The notes: generated from the letters alone by a model not told the origin. Counted from the stretch's first letter, positions 1 to 8,357 are shown. The stretch is DNA of 41,175 nucleotides from Verrucomicrobiaceae bacterium (GCA_021151605.1 JAGKWZ010000018.1:1-41175), one strand, 5' to 3'. Numbers and translations are program-made.

Positions 1-1
1 G

Positions 2-694
2 ATCAATGGCACCTCCGGCTACGAGGAAGCAGCCGGTCAGGGCCTGCTCGCCGGGGCAAATGCCGCTCTCAAAGTGCAGGGCAAACCACCCTTCATCCTC
101 TCTCGCAGCGAGGCCTATCTCGGCGTGCTCATTGACGACCTCGTCACCAAGGGCGTCACCGAGCCCTACCGCCTCTTCACCTCCCGCGCTGAGTATCGCC
201 TCCTCCTTCGGCAGGACAATTGTGACCTCCGCCTCACCCCTCGCGCTGCCGAAGTCGGCCTCACCTGCCCCACGCGCACCCGCCTCACTCAGGAGAAAGC
301 CGACCTCCTCGCCAAAGCGATCCAGTTTGCCCAAGTCACCAGCCACGAGGGCATGAAGCTCCATTCCTGGATTCGCCGCACCGAAAACGACCACACCAAA
401 CTGCCCGCCGAGATGCTCGCCGAGTTCCCCGAGCCCGTCTGGCAGCAGCTCGATTACGAGCTGAAATACGAAGGCTACGTCCAGCGCCAGGAAGTCATGA
501 TCGGCAAAACCGCCCGCATGGAGAGCCACGCCATCCCGCCCGACTTCGATTACACCAAGGTCCACAGCCTGAAAAAAGAAGCCCAGCTCCGCCTCACCGA
601 GATCCGCCCCACCACCCTCGGCCAAGCCGCCCGTATCCAGGGCGTCACCCCGGCAGAGATTTCATTGCTGGCAGTGATGCTGAGGAAGGGGTAA
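2..694 (+). CDS. mnmG: tRNA uridine-5-carboxymethylaminomethyl modification enzyme MnmG (GidA), C-terminal part
   Basis: The reading frame is open from base 2 and ends at TAA 692-694, so the gene enters from the left edge. Residues at the edge (INGTSGYEEAAGQG) and the following IDDLVTKGVTEPYRLFTSRA and EYRLLLRQDN stretches are hallmarks of MnmG, the FAD enzyme that with MnmE modifies the wobble uridine (cmnm5U) of certain tRNAs in the cytoplasm. About 230 residues are present, covering the end of the FAD domain and the helical C-terminal domain that contacts MnmE and tRNA; the PPDFDYTKVHSLKKEA segment is typical of that end. The stop lies 3 bases from the stop of the convergent TPR gene. Identification is firm; the N-terminal two thirds lie outside the window. 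Confidence 0.97.
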   Translation: MNGTSGYEEAAGQGLLAGANAALKVQGKPPFILSRSEAYLGVLIDDLVTKGVTEPYRLFTSRAEYRLLLRQDNCDLRLTPRAAEVGLTCPTRTRLTQEKADLLAKAIQFAQVTSHEGMKLHSWIRRTENDHTKLPAEMLAEFPEPVWQQLDYELKYEGYVQRQEVMIGKTARMESHAIPPDFDYTKVHSLKKEAQLRLTEIRPTTLGQAARIQGVTPAEISLLAVMLRKG

Positions 695-697
695 ATG

Positions 698-1693
698 TCA
701 CTGAACCATCGACAAGGCCTGCTGAACAGCCAGCGTCGTTGGATGCTGCGGGCCGAGGTGTATTCTGGCAAGATCAGCGGTCGAAAGCAGAAGTTGAAGA
801 GCTTCTTCCTTGTTCCCATTTAGAAACTCGATTGTAGCCAGATCAAAACCAGAATGAATAGTGCGCGGATGAATCGGGCCTAAAACTTTCCCATATTGCT
901 CCCACACTCTCCGGAGAATGGGCAGTGCATCATCGAGACGCTTTTGATCTCGGAGACAATTGCCGAGCCAAGACTCGATGTGAAGAGTGTCAGGGTGATT
1001 GGGGCCATTGCGCTTGAGGCGGACTTCGAGGATGCTGCGAAGCTCCTTCTCACCCATTTCCAGAAGACCTTGGTTAACGTAGTCGGCGGCCAAGTTTGTG
1101 CGGGTGGCCAACACAGTATCCCAATCTTTGTCTGGGTTCTTTTGGAGCTGAATTTCGAGAAGAATGGTTCCCTCCCGGATGGCCTCACTATACTTGCCAC
1201 TTTCCGACAAGACCACGGTGAGTGCCTGACGTGCATCCATACTATTAGGGCTGTCAGCTCCAAAGTCCTCGACCCATTCCTTCACAGCTTTCCTGCAAAG
1301 CGCTTCAGCTTCTTCGAAAGCCTTATCCGCTCGCAGGCAGTTGGCTAATCTGAGTCGTGCCGTTTGGAGCTCTGTGCTCCGCTCTCCGTAAACTCGAAAG
1401 CAGATGATTACCTGAGTCCGCGAGACCTGAGTGGCTTCCCTCAAATGGCCTGCTCGTCGAAGGAACTCAGAGAGCTCTCCACGACAATATATAGTTTCTT
1501 TCGCATCTGAGCCGAGCAATTTGAAGAACTCATCAAACGCCTTGTTGGCGTAACTCACCGCCTCGTCATAGCGACCCTCGTCATACCGCATGCTGGCAGT
1601 CCGAAGCAGCCGATCTGCCTCATCCAAACGGGCTTGTTTTTGATTGCAGGCTGTCAGTAAGAATAAAAAGGGAATCAGCAAAAGAAGTCTCAT
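698..1693 (-). CDS. TPR-repeat lipoprotein
   Basis: The 331-residue protein begins with a hydrophobic leader ending in a lipobox (LLTAC, lipidated Cys at residue 16), so it should be a lipid-anchored envelope protein. The rest is a helical tetratricopeptide array of the kinesin-light-chain-like type: repeated pairs with spacing such as 'DEAVSYANKAFDEF', 'EEAEALCRKAV', 'SEAIREG', and the recurring G-P-x-HP-x-T signature (GPNHPDT, GPIHPRT, GPQHPTT). TPR arrays are protein-binding scaffolds; no enzymatic motif is visible and the partner is unknown. It converges on mnmG with only 3 bases between stops. Base composition is visibly lower in GC than the flanking genes, so it may be a more recent acquisition. 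The start is well supported by the signal peptide. Confidence 0.8.
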   Translation of the reverse strand: MRLLLLIPFLFLLTACNQKQARLDEADRLLRTASMRYDEGRYDEAVSYANKAFDEFFKLLGSDAKETIYCRGELSEFLRRAGHLREATQVSRTQVIICFRVYGERSTELQTARLRLANCLRADKAFEEAEALCRKAVKEWVEDFGADSPNSMDARQALTVVLSESGKYSEAIREGTILLEIQLQKNPDKDWDTVLATRTNLAADYVNQGLLEMGEKELRSILEVRLKRNGPNHPDTLHIESWLGNCLRDQKRLDDALPILRRVWEQYGKVLGPIHPRTIHSGFDLATIEFLNGNKEEALQLLLSTADLARIHLGPQHPTTLAVQQALSMVQ

Positions 1694-1804
1694 CGGTTTT
1701 CATTCTTGGCTTTGGCGCTAGCCTGTAAAGATTCATTTCACAGCTAGTGGTAACATGTTCTTTTGAATACTTATAAGCCTCCTACTTCCCCAAGCATGGG
1801 GCCG

Positions 1805-2089
1805 ACCCTTTCCCGGCATCCCCGAGTTTTCGGAATGACCTCCCATGACGATCCACGGCATCTGCAAATTTTCGCAAGGGCCTTCCATCGAGATCTACGG
1901 CACCTGCAAGTTTTTGCAGCGGCCTTCTATCGAGATCCACGGCACCTGCAATTTTCGCAACAACCGTCCATCGAGATCCACGGCACTTGCGAGTTTTCGT
2001 AGCAGCCTTCCATTGAGATCCACGGCACTTGCGAATTTTCGCAACGACCTTCCATCGAGATCCACGGCGCTTGCGAGTTTTTGGAAAGC
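1805..2089. repeat. Tandem array of ~42-bp repeats with internal palindrome
   Basis: Six consecutive units start at 1839, 1881, 1923, 1964, 2006 and 2048, with a degenerate partial unit at 1805-1838. Units are 42 bp except the third (41 bp). The consensus is CCTTCCATCGAGATCCACGG, then CACTTGCGAATTTTCGCA and a few variable bases. The second half holds a near-perfect inverted repeat (TGCGAA-TT-TTCGCA). In unit 2 both arms change together (TGCAA...TTGCA), which looks compensatory. The 41-bp unit breaks the frame on either strand, so the array is not one intact coding repeat. The array sits in the 412-bp gap between the TPR lipoprotein and SseB-like genes; I see nothing else in that gap. Confidence 0.85.
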
Positions 2090-2105
2090 CTGGGACGTGC
2101 GATGG

Positions 2106-2918
2106 TCAGAGTTCTAAGACAGGCCAGAGGGGCTTTTGCTGGCTGAGCCAGCTGAGACCGCTTTCGTCGGTGTCGATGGTGACGCCGGTGGTGAGGCGCA
2201 GATTCGGGGTGGAGAGTTTGGCGACCATGAGCCGGAAGTCGTTGTAGAAGTCATTTTCCTCGCTGCGGAGGCGGAGGATGATGCGCAGGTCCTGCAGGTC
2301 GGGTTTGCCAGTTTCGCGATCGCAGGCGACGAAGGCATAGACGGCGATGGGGACGCGACCTCCGTCGCAGAAACGGCGGATGCTTTCGCTCAGGTTCGCG
2401 GGGAGGCTGGCGTACTCGATGGGGCGAAGCGTGGTCTTTTCGGTGTGGTCGCGAGAAGGGCGGGTGTGGCGGAACTCGCCATCGATGAGTGCGGCGATGG
2501 CTTCGGGCTTTAGCCTGAGGCTGTGCGTCATGCCGGGGTTCACGACGACATCGCACTCGAGTTGCTTGATGATTTGAAAAAGGGCCTCCCCAGGCATGGA
2601 GGCGAGTGTTTGCGGGCCCATTTTGGCACCGTTTTTCTCGATGACATACTCTGCCACAGCCTCGCTACTGAAGATGGGGAGAAAGGGTCCGGTGCCGTCA
2701 TCGATCTGGATGAATTGGGGCATGGGTGATCCCGTGGTCAGCTCCATCATGCCCTCCAGTTCGGGATGGTAGGCGATGAGGGTGTGCAGCTCGGTGTCCC
2801 AGAGGGCACGCATCATGCGGCCATGCACGGCGGGATCTTGACCTTTTTGAAGCAGGCGTTCGAGGGCATTGCTCGGCTCAGGTTCGGGCCGCCATTGTGG
2901 GGTGAATTCTCCGTCCAT
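2106..2918 (-). CDS. SseB-family protein
   Basis: The 270-residue protein has no signal peptide. Its N-terminal half, with 'NALERLLQKGQDPAVHGRMM', 'ALWDTELHTLIAYHP', a TGPFLPIFSS segment and a 'MPGEALFQII' helix followed by 'DVVVNPG', follows the layout of the SseB N-terminal domain (enhanced serine sensitivity protein family). The C-terminal half ('LSESIRRFC', 'IAVYAF', 'ENDFYNDFRLMVAKL', 'GVTIDTDE') fits the SseB C-terminal domain. The biochemical role of this family is not established. The gene is divergent from the unknown gene at 3046. The start ATG is the only good one near the 5' end; a family call is inferred from motif layout only. Confidence 0.7.
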   Translation of the reverse strand: MDGEFTPQWRPEPEPSNALERLLQKGQDPAVHGRMMRALWDTELHTLIAYHPELEGMMELTTGSPMPQFIQIDDGTGPFLPIFSSEAVAEYVIEKNGAKMGPQTLASMPGEALFQIIKQLECDVVVNPGMTHSLRLKPEAIAALIDGEFRHTRPSRDHTEKTTLRPIEYASLPANLSESIRRFCDGGRVPIAVYAFVACDRETGKPDLQDLRIILRLRSEENDFYNDFRLMVAKLSTPNLRLTTGVTIDTDESGLSWLSQQKPLWPVLEL

Positions 2919-2983
2919 GCATGAAAGTTTCTCAAAGAATTCAGAAAATGGGAAGAAGAAATTTTCAACCGTCTAATCAAGGA

Positions 2984-3012
2984 TTGACTCGCCGAGTGAG
3001 AATTGATTATCC
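2984..3012 (+). promoter_or_regulatory. Possible sigma-70 promoter for the 3046 gene
   Basis: TTGACT at 2984-2989 is a good -35 box and TTATCC at 3007-3012, 17 bases downstream, is a weak -10 box. It lies in an AT-rich stretch upstream of the start at 3046, in the divergent gap with the SseB-like gene. Confidence 0.35.
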
Positions 3013-3045
3013 TGAAAAAAGTTAACGAAAATTCATCTGTAGGTC

Positions 3046-3819
3046 ATGGCACGCTTTGATTTCAGCTTTTTCGATAGCGGAGCACGCTTTGATACTCCGG
3101 ATGCCAACCCATCCTCCACCATGAGAAATCTAGCTCACTTCCTCGACAACCCGTTTGATGACAGACAAATCAGTGAGGCGGAACTGGCCGCCTTTACCAC
3201 GGATCATCTGGAGCGGTTCATCGCCAACAATACCAACAATGAACTGACGGCACGCATCACGGCGACGCAGAGCGCCTTTGATCTTTTTGCTGACTGCGTG
3301 ACAGACAACGATGCCAAGCTGGCTATCCGCAAGGCGCGCAAGCTGGCCAAAAAGAACTACCGGGAGATCACGATCCCGCGCGATGTGGCCCGCATTGAGG
3401 GTGCTTTTGTGAGTGCCTACGGCGAGGACTCACCGATCCTCCTGGAGGCGTTTCCCAATGGCCGCTCGATCTTCCAAACGTGCCAGGATGATGAAGTGGA
3501 AGCAAAGCTGGAAGTCCTCCGCCTGGCGGTGACCGCTCATCAGGCCGATCTCGTGCCAGCCATCGTGACTTTGGCGGCGGCGCTGAAAACGAACTGGCTA
3601 ACCGTTTATGCTGCCAGTGAAGCCTCGACAGGCGGGACGTCCACGACACAAGACGGCAAGAAGATGGCTCGTGATAATCTGCAACTGATGCTCTATCTGA
3701 ACTTGGTGAAGCTGATGGAGATGTTCCCCCGTCAGCCGGAGAAAATGAAAATTTACATGCAGCAACACCTGCTGGAGAATCCTACAAGCACAGAGGAGCC
3801 GCAGCCACCGGCTCCATGA
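3046..3819 (+). CDS. Hypothetical protein, 257 aa
   Basis: I do not recognise this family. The product is soluble-looking, without signal peptide or membrane segment. It starts with a Phe/Asp-rich head (residues 1-20), followed by a largely helical body with 'ISEAELAAFTTDHLERFIAN', 'AIRKARKLAKKNYREI' and a late 'DNLQLMLYLNLVKLMEMFP' helix, and a Pro-rich acidic tail. The N-terminal half has many Asp/Asn and alternating helices, suggesting a scaffold or structural protein rather than an enzyme. It reads divergently from the SseB-like gene and convergently with the PEP-CTERM gene. The start is supported by the upstream AT-rich promoter-like stretch; no strong Shine-Dalgarno is visible. Confidence 0.75.
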   Translation: MARFDFSFFDSGARFDTPDANPSSTMRNLAHFLDNPFDDRQISEAELAAFTTDHLERFIANNTNNELTARITATQSAFDLFADCVTDNDAKLAIRKARKLAKKNYREITIPRDVARIEGAFVSAYGEDSPILLEAFPNGRSIFQTCQDDEVEAKLEVLRLAVTAHQADLVPAIVTLAAALKTNWLTVYAASEASTGGTSTTQDGKKMARDNLQLMLYLNLVKLMEMFPRQPEKMKIYMQQHLLENPTSTEEPQPPAP

Positions 3820-3928
3820 TGAAATCTCTCCTTGTGGCTCGTGACATGGCGTCCAAGCCACTCGGATGTCTAGAATGAGGAATCTCACGCCAGGCATCCA
3901 CCCATTTCCGCGAATTGCGATAATGAAA

Positions 3929-3953
3929 AAGGCCGCCTTAATCAGGCGGCCTT
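3929..3953 (-). terminator. Rho-independent terminator (minus strand)
   Basis: A perfect 9-bp stem AAGGCCGCC/GGCGGCCTT encloses a 7-base loop. On the minus strand it is followed by TTTTTC, so it should terminate transcription of the PEP-CTERM gene; on the plus strand the T-tract is poor, so it would act there only weakly for the 3046 gene. Confidence 0.8.
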
Positions 3954-3979
3954 GATTTGGGGAAGCTTTGAAGGAGCTA

Positions 3980-4603
3980 TCAGCCAACACGACGGAGACG
4001 CATTAGTATGGCGGCGACTCCAGCAAACAAAAGCAATGTGCGAGAAGGCTCCGGGACGACAGCGAAGGTAGCTGTGAAATTGGCGTTATTATTATTATTC
4101 GAGATCGGATTCGCAGTATTCACCCCGTTGGTGCCGATTTGAGAATACACTTCGAGGTTCCAGGTCCCTGTGGCGAGACCGGTGAGAAGGTTGCTCGTGT
4201 AAAAGGCGGAACCATTGCTGCCAGCCACATCCGAGCCCCACTGCTGATTGACTGAAAAGTCTGGGCCAGGGCCTGTGCCCAAGTTACTTTGGAAAGCATA
4301 GTTGAACTGATTGAACGATCCCCCCGGGCTTCCCTGCCACACGCGGTAAAAGAGCCTCATCCCCGTCACATCGGAGGAATTGTTTTTGTAGCTCTTCCCT
4401 TGGCCGCCGAGGAGCAGGCTTCCGCTGGTGGTGAAGGTGCCCAGTGATGCGCCCTGGAAGTCTTGATTCGCTGTCGTGGCTCCGATGTCGTAATAGGTAT
4501 TGGTGCCTGAGTTCACGATAATGAACTGATCAAACATGCCAGCTGCTCCATAGCTACTGATCGGGAGCAATGCCGAAATGAGGAGGCAACGAAAGAACTT
4601 CAT
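3980..4603 (-). CDS. PEP-CTERM sorting domain protein
   Basis: The 207-residue product has an N-terminal signal peptide (hydrophobic run to about residue 20, ending near SSYGAAG). It has a Gly/Asn/Ser-rich extracellular body and a C-terminal sorting signal: VVPEP at residues 182-186, a hydrophobic segment LLLFAGVAAILM and a basic end RLRRVG. PEP-CTERM proteins are processed by an exosortase and exported to the cell surface, usually associated with exopolysaccharide. The body contains Asn runs (SNNNNNA) and no catalytic motif, so its own function is unknown. No exosortase is in the window. It is a single-gene transcript with the terminator at 3929-3953. GC is lower than in the flanking genes. 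Confidence 0.88.
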   Translation of the reverse strand: MKFFRCLLISALLPISSYGAAGMFDQFIIVNSGTNTYYDIGATTANQDFQGASLGTFTTSGSLLLGGQGKSYKNNSSDVTGMRLFYRVWQGSPGGSFNQFNYAFQSNLGTGPGPDFSVNQQWGSDVAGSNGSAFYTSNLLTGLATGTWNLEVYSQIGTNGVNTANPISNNNNNANFTATFAVVPEPSRTLLLFAGVAAILMRLRRVG

Positions 4604-4866
4604 GGTGGTCGTGATAGGTGAGTTTCCGGTGCGAAAATGACAAACTCGTTTCTAGTCGTCAAAACAAAAGTCTCCATGCTCGCTAGCCAATTGACCAACA
4701 TGGGAGCGGCGCACAATGCATGTCTGCTCGCCTGCGCGCGTGAGGAGTGCCTCTCCTTCGACAAGTTGGAAATTTAGTCCTGTCGTGTCTGACGATTTCG
4801 CCACAAAGCGAAGCGGGTGTTTGACATCCATGCGTTCCTCTCGCTACACAGTTTCGCCCAGCCCGC

Positions 4867-5445
4867 ATGAACCTGCCGAACAAGCTCACCGTCTCCCGCC
4901 TGATCCTCACAGGCGCATTTGTCGTGTGCTTTTACATCCCATGGTCCCAGGCGATGACAGCGGCGCTGCTTATTTTCTCTGCTGCTTCGATTACGGATTA
5001 CCTCGATGGGAAGATCGCCCGCTCACGGAACATCGTGACCAACTTTGGCAAGCTCTTCGATCCGCTGGCGGACAAGGTGCTCATCGCCGCCGCCTTTATC
5101 CTGCTCGTGGAGCGCACGGAGATGAAGGCCTGGATCGCCATCGCCATCCTCGGGCGCGAGTTTTTCGTCACGGGCATTCGGCTCATTGCCGTGCAAAGGG
5201 GTGTAGTACTCGCTGCGGAGCGTCTCGGGAAGCACAAGATGGCCTGGCAGATCCTCACCGTGCTCTATTTTCTACTCAGTGCCGCCTCCGCGGAGGTGCT
5301 GTTTGGCTTCCTGCGACCCTGGCTGGAGCCATCACCAGCGCACTGGTGGGTGGGAGCGACGATTGTCGGCATCACCACAGCGCTGACGGTGGTCTCCGGC
5401 TTCAGCTACTTCTGGAAAAACAGGCATCTCTTTGATGATGCCTGA
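4867..5445 (+). CDS. pgsA: CDP-diacylglycerol--glycerol-3-phosphate 3-phosphatidyltransferase (PgsA)
   Basis: The 192-residue integral membrane protein opens with MNLPNKLTVSRL, the classic PgsA N-terminus. It carries the full CDP-alcohol phosphotransferase motif D44-x2-D47-G-x2-A-R52-x8-G61-x3-D65-x3-D69. It transfers a phosphatidyl group from CDP-diacylglycerol to sn-glycerol 3-phosphate at the inner membrane, the committed step of phosphatidylglycerol synthesis. Several hydrophobic segments (about 11-42, 75-92, 95-115, 135-150, 160-185) fit six membrane helices. It heads a plus-strand run with the RidA-like gene and a small membrane protein. The 263 bases upstream (4604-4866) hold nothing I can identify. 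Confidence 0.95.
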   Translation: MNLPNKLTVSRLILTGAFVVCFYIPWSQAMTAALLIFSAASITDYLDGKIARSRNIVTNFGKLFDPLADKVLIAAAFILLVERTEMKAWIAIAILGREFFVTGIRLIAVQRGVVLAAERLGKHKMAWQILTVLYFLLSAASAEVLFGFLRPWLEPSPAHWWVGATIVGITTALTVVSGFSYFWKNRHLFDDA

Positions 5446-5505
5446 GTTTTGGGATTGAGTCGTGTTTGGAAAATGGGCAGCATGGTGGCGTAATCTTCAC
5501 CACCT

Positions 5506-5967
5506 ATGTCCGCTGAATCCCAACTCACCGCCCTCGGCATCACACTCCCTCCCGCACCGCCAAAAGGCGGCATCTACAAGCCCGTCGTCATCGTCGGCAA
5601 TGTGGCTTACATTTCGGGACATGGACCTTACCTCCCCGATGGCGGGATGATCCGGGGTCGTGTGGGAGAAGACCTCGACCTCGCCCAGGGCAATGCTGCT
5701 GCACGTCAAACCGGTCTCGCGCTGTTGGCGACGCTGAGGAAGGAACTCGGCAGCCTGGACCGCGTGAAGCGCGTGGTGAAGCTGCTCGGCATGGTGAACA
5801 GCACGCCCGAGTTCGCCGATCACCCGAAGGTCATCAACGGATGCAGCGAGCTCTTCGCCCAAATCTGGGGTGAAGAGAACGGCATCGGTGCCCGCAGTGC
5901 CGTGGGCATGGGCTCACTGCCTGGAAACATCGCCGTGGAGATCGAGGGGATCTTTGAGGTGGAGTGA
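5506..5967 (+). CDS. RidA/YjgF family protein
   Basis: The 153-residue protein shows the RidA (YjgF/YER057c/UK114) fold in its longer form: an N-terminal 'LGITLPPAPPKGGIYKPVV' lead, the 'VAYISGHGP' strand, 'GNAAARQTGLALLATLR', 'VVKLLGMVNS' and a C-terminal 'GARSAVGMGSLPGNIAVEIE' block with the conserved Arg that in RidA enzymes binds the carboxylate of 2-iminoacids. Such proteins hydrolyse reactive enamine/imine intermediates; the longer subfamily is less well characterised and substrate cannot be inferred here. It follows pgsA on the same strand after 60 bases. Confidence 0.88.
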   Translation: MSAESQLTALGITLPPAPPKGGIYKPVVIVGNVAYISGHGPYLPDGGMIRGRVGEDLDLAQGNAAARQTGLALLATLRKELGSLDRVKRVVKLLGMVNSTPEFADHPKVINGCSELFAQIWGEENGIGARSAVGMGSLPGNIAVEIEGIFEVE

Positions 5968-5983
5968 ACTGCCTTCGCTCCGC

Positions 5984-6205
5984 ATGAGCCACGACTACGA
6001 ACCTGATGCTTCAGAAAAGCGAATCCGCTTTGGCTGCGGATTCATCTTCGGCGGAATCTTCGGTTTTATCGTGGTTCTCCGGGAGGTTTATCAAATGACG
6101 GGCCTGGCTTGGACTTTCGTCGTTGGTATTGCCCTTGTCTGCGGTTATCTTGCGCTACGGTGTGGCGATGAGTTTTGGGAATCCATCGGCAAGTGGCCGT
6201 TTTAA
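5984..6205 (+). CDS. Small two-helix membrane protein (73 aa)
   Basis: The ATG at 5984 lies 17 bases after the RidA-like stop and gives a 73-residue protein that begins MSHDYEPDASEKRIRFGCG. It has a charged cytosolic head, one hydrophobic segment near residues 16-32 (FGCGFIFGGIFGFIVVL) and a second near 40-58 (LAWTFVVGIALVCGYLAL), then a short FWESIGKWPF tail. The frame is open further upstream, but that would overlap the RidA-like gene and give unnatural sequence, so the later start is preferred. I do not recognise the family. The position suggests co-transcription with pgsA and the RidA-like gene. Confidence 0.6.
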   Translation: MSHDYEPDASEKRIRFGCGFIFGGIFGFIVVLREVYQMTGLAWTFVVGIALVCGYLALRCGDEFWESIGKWPF

Positions 6206-6211
6206 TCCCAC

Positions 6212-7114
6212 TCACCTTCCCTTCTCCACACAAAGCCGCACGCCATCGGCACACATCGTGGTGCTGTTGGACATCTCCAGCCGCTGCCAGTCGGCTTCGC
6301 TGACGCCGAGGGAAACAGCGAGCGCGTGCTCGCGCGTGGTGTAGCGGCGGCGGTTTTCAGCTTCATCGCATCCGGCTGCGTGATCGGCGCGCACGGCCTC
6401 ATATATCTCCGTGATGCGCTGACGGTAGCGGGCGAGATGGGCGGCGACGTCAGTGACCTCGCCGAAATGGGTGAGGTAAAGCTTCTCGAAATTCGCTGCC
6501 GCGATGCGGTCGACCGAGGCGACGTAGGCCGCTGGTTCAAACTGTGGCGGTGCGGCAGTGACGGAGAGATAATCGCTACCCAGTAGCCGCATCCCGGCCA
6601 CATCGCCGGTGAAGCAGGCGGAGCCGACGACGAAGGCATGATGGTGGCGCGCATGACCGGGTGTGTCCCAGGCGGTGATCTCGACCTCTCCGACTCGCAC
6701 GCTTTCGCCATCCTGGAGAGGCGTCACGCGTTCTGCAGGTGCAGGCAACATCTCACCCCAGAGTGAGTCCATTCGCTCCTGATAAATCATCTGAGCGCTG
6801 GCGATCAGCCGCGAGGGATCGACGAGATGCCGTGCGGCGCTCGGGTGACAATACACCTGCGCGCCCTGCTGCGCCCACCAGCCAGCCGCGCCCGCATGGT
6901 CGAGGTGAATGTGAGTCACGAAGACATGGCGGATCTGCCTTTCCTCAAATCCAAGCCCGCGAATGCCTGCCCGCAGCGTCTCCAGCGTGGAGCCCGGACC
7001 GGTCTCGATGAGGGCCAGCTCGCCAGCGGACTCGAGGATGTAGGCGGCGATGAGGCCGGGCGTGTCTTGAAAGTGGAGATCGAGGGTGTGAACGTACACG
7101 AGACTAATAAACAA
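6212..7114 (-). CDS. Metallo-beta-lactamase fold hydrolase
   Basis: The 300-residue protein has the metal-binding signature H68-I-H70-L-D72-H73 ('VTHIHLDHAGAAG'), an 'ALIETGPGSTL' strand, a later 'DTPGHARHHHAF' His, an Asp in 'SACFTGDVAG', and 'YLTHFGEV' near the end, so it should bind two metal ions. This type (glyoxalase II-like) cleaves thioesters or other esters; the substrate cannot be told. Its start overlaps the 3' end of the upstream TonB-like gene by 11 bases, which suggests translational coupling. No signal peptide, so cytoplasmic. Confidence 0.88.
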   Translation of the reverse strand: MFISLVYVHTLDLHFQDTPGLIAAYILESAGELALIETGPGSTLETLRAGIRGLGFEERQIRHVFVTHIHLDHAGAAGWWAQQGAQVYCHPSAARHLVDPSRLIASAQMIYQERMDSLWGEMLPAPAERVTPLQDGESVRVGEVEITAWDTPGHARHHHAFVVGSACFTGDVAGMRLLGSDYLSVTAAPPQFEPAAYVASVDRIAAANFEKLYLTHFGEVTDVAAHLARYRQRITEIYEAVRADHAAGCDEAENRRRYTTREHALAVSLGVSEADWQRLEMSNSTTMCADGVRLCVEKGR

Positions 7115-8279
7115 TGGCTTCGTACTCGATTTTCAGCCGCCCGTCTTCGAGTTCGGGGATGAGTTCCGCCGGGATCGGCGGGATGTCGGCATCGAGGATG
7201 GCACGGAGCGTGATTTCCCTCATGCGCGGATCGGCATCGCGGGCATCGGACAGGATCTTTAGGTCCTGAGGCGTGCCTCGCTGATCCACATAGAAGCGGA
7301 AGCGCACACGTCCGAAGGTCACGGAGTCACGCGCGAGGCGGACGTAGAGGTGCCACTTTTTCTCCACAGCACCGGTGACCTGGCGCATGTAGATCCCACG
7401 TGGCGTGGCCACGGCATCCACGGCGTCTTCTCCTTCGCGGCTGATCGCGCCATCATTCTTCCCCATGCGGGTAAAGGGGCTAAAGGCGTCCTTCTCGGGC
7501 ATCCCAGCCGTGGCTTTGACATCGTCAGCGACGGGGATCGCCTTCGGAACTGGTGGCGACTCATCCGATGGCGCACGCACCTGAGGCTTCGGCGGGGGCG
7601 CTTCTTCCTGCTTCATGGGCTCTGGCTTCCTGACCTCGAGCGGCAGTCGGTTGGTGTCCAGACGGGCGGATTCCTTGTCCATCTCCTCCATCATCTTGGC
7701 CAGTGGCGTGGTGTCGGCTGGTGTTGCTTTGGCCACCTGCGTCGGAGCAGGTGCAGGTGGTGTGGCAGGCTGAGGTTTCAGGATGCTTGGCGGTGAATTT
7801 GGCGCGGGCGGACGCATGTCCAGCGGCGTGGCGTTCGCAGGTGAGGCCACCACGGCGTCGTTTTTGATCAAGCCGTCGCGGAAGTCACGATTCGCCAGTT
7901 CCATCTTCGTAGGCGCATCGCCATTCGTCGTTGGCATCATCAGCGTGGCGTCGGCCTTCGGCGGCAGTTTGCTGGCGGCGATGGTATTGCGGTCGGATTC
8001 AAAGGCGGCTCCCGCTGGCTTCACGGTCGCGGCCTGGTTCTGAGTGGTGCGGATGTAGGCCTTGGGCTTCGGCTGGAGCGGTGGCGGGATGACCATCTCG
8101 GGGAAGATCATGGTCACCTCCTTCTGCTCCTCCACCGGTGCGGCAGGCTCAGGCGGCTCCAGCAGGCGGCGGCCCGCCTCACTGTTCAGGAACCAGGTAA
8201 AGAACAGCAGCAACAGCGCATGGATCACAAAAGATCCTGCGAGTCCGGTCTGGAAATACCTGTCCTGGGTCGTCGTCAA
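7104..8279 (-). CDS. TonB-like protein with Pro-rich spacer
   Basis: The 391-residue protein has a short cytosolic head, one membrane anchor at about residues 14-32 ('GSFVIHALLLLFFTWFL'), a long Pro/Ala/Lys-rich periplasmic linker (about 40-260) and a compact C-terminal domain (about 290-391) with 'VEKKWHLYVRLARD', 'VRFRFYVDQRGTPQDLKIL' and a final 'LKIEYEAIVY', like the TonB C-terminal domain. TonB proteins couple the inner-membrane proton gradient to outer-membrane receptors, working with ExbB/ExbD. Neither exbB nor exbD, nor a receptor, is next to it. The downstream metallo-hydrolase overlaps its 3' end. A general envelope-spanning role is an alternative. Confidence 0.75.
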   Translation of the reverse strand: MTTTQDRYFQTGLAGSFVIHALLLLFFTWFLNSEAGRRLLEPPEPAAPVEEQKEVTMIFPEMVIPPPLQPKPKAYIRTTQNQAATVKPAGAAFESDRNTIAASKLPPKADATLMMPTTNGDAPTKMELANRDFRDGLIKNDAVVASPANATPLDMRPPAPNSPPSILKPQPATPPAPAPTQVAKATPADTTPLAKMMEEMDKESARLDTNRLPLEVRKPEPMKQEEAPPPKPQVRAPSDESPPVPKAIPVADDVKATAGMPEKDAFSPFTRMGKNDGAISREGEDAVDAVATPRGIYMRQVTGAVEKKWHLYVRLARDSVTFGRVRFRFYVDQRGTPQDLKILSDARDADPRMREITLRAILDADIPPIPAELIPELEDGRLKIEYEAIVY

Positions 8280-8357
8280 AGCGCACGGAAAGTGCCTGAG
8301 GCGCGGCGAGAAGCAACGTCCTTGTCACCCGATGGCAAAACACTCCACAAGGAAGCG

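Noticed and set aside
1763..2117. Open frames across the 42-bp repeat array read as a repeat protein
   Set aside because: One unit is 41 bp and breaks the frame on both strands, and no start region or homology supports translation.
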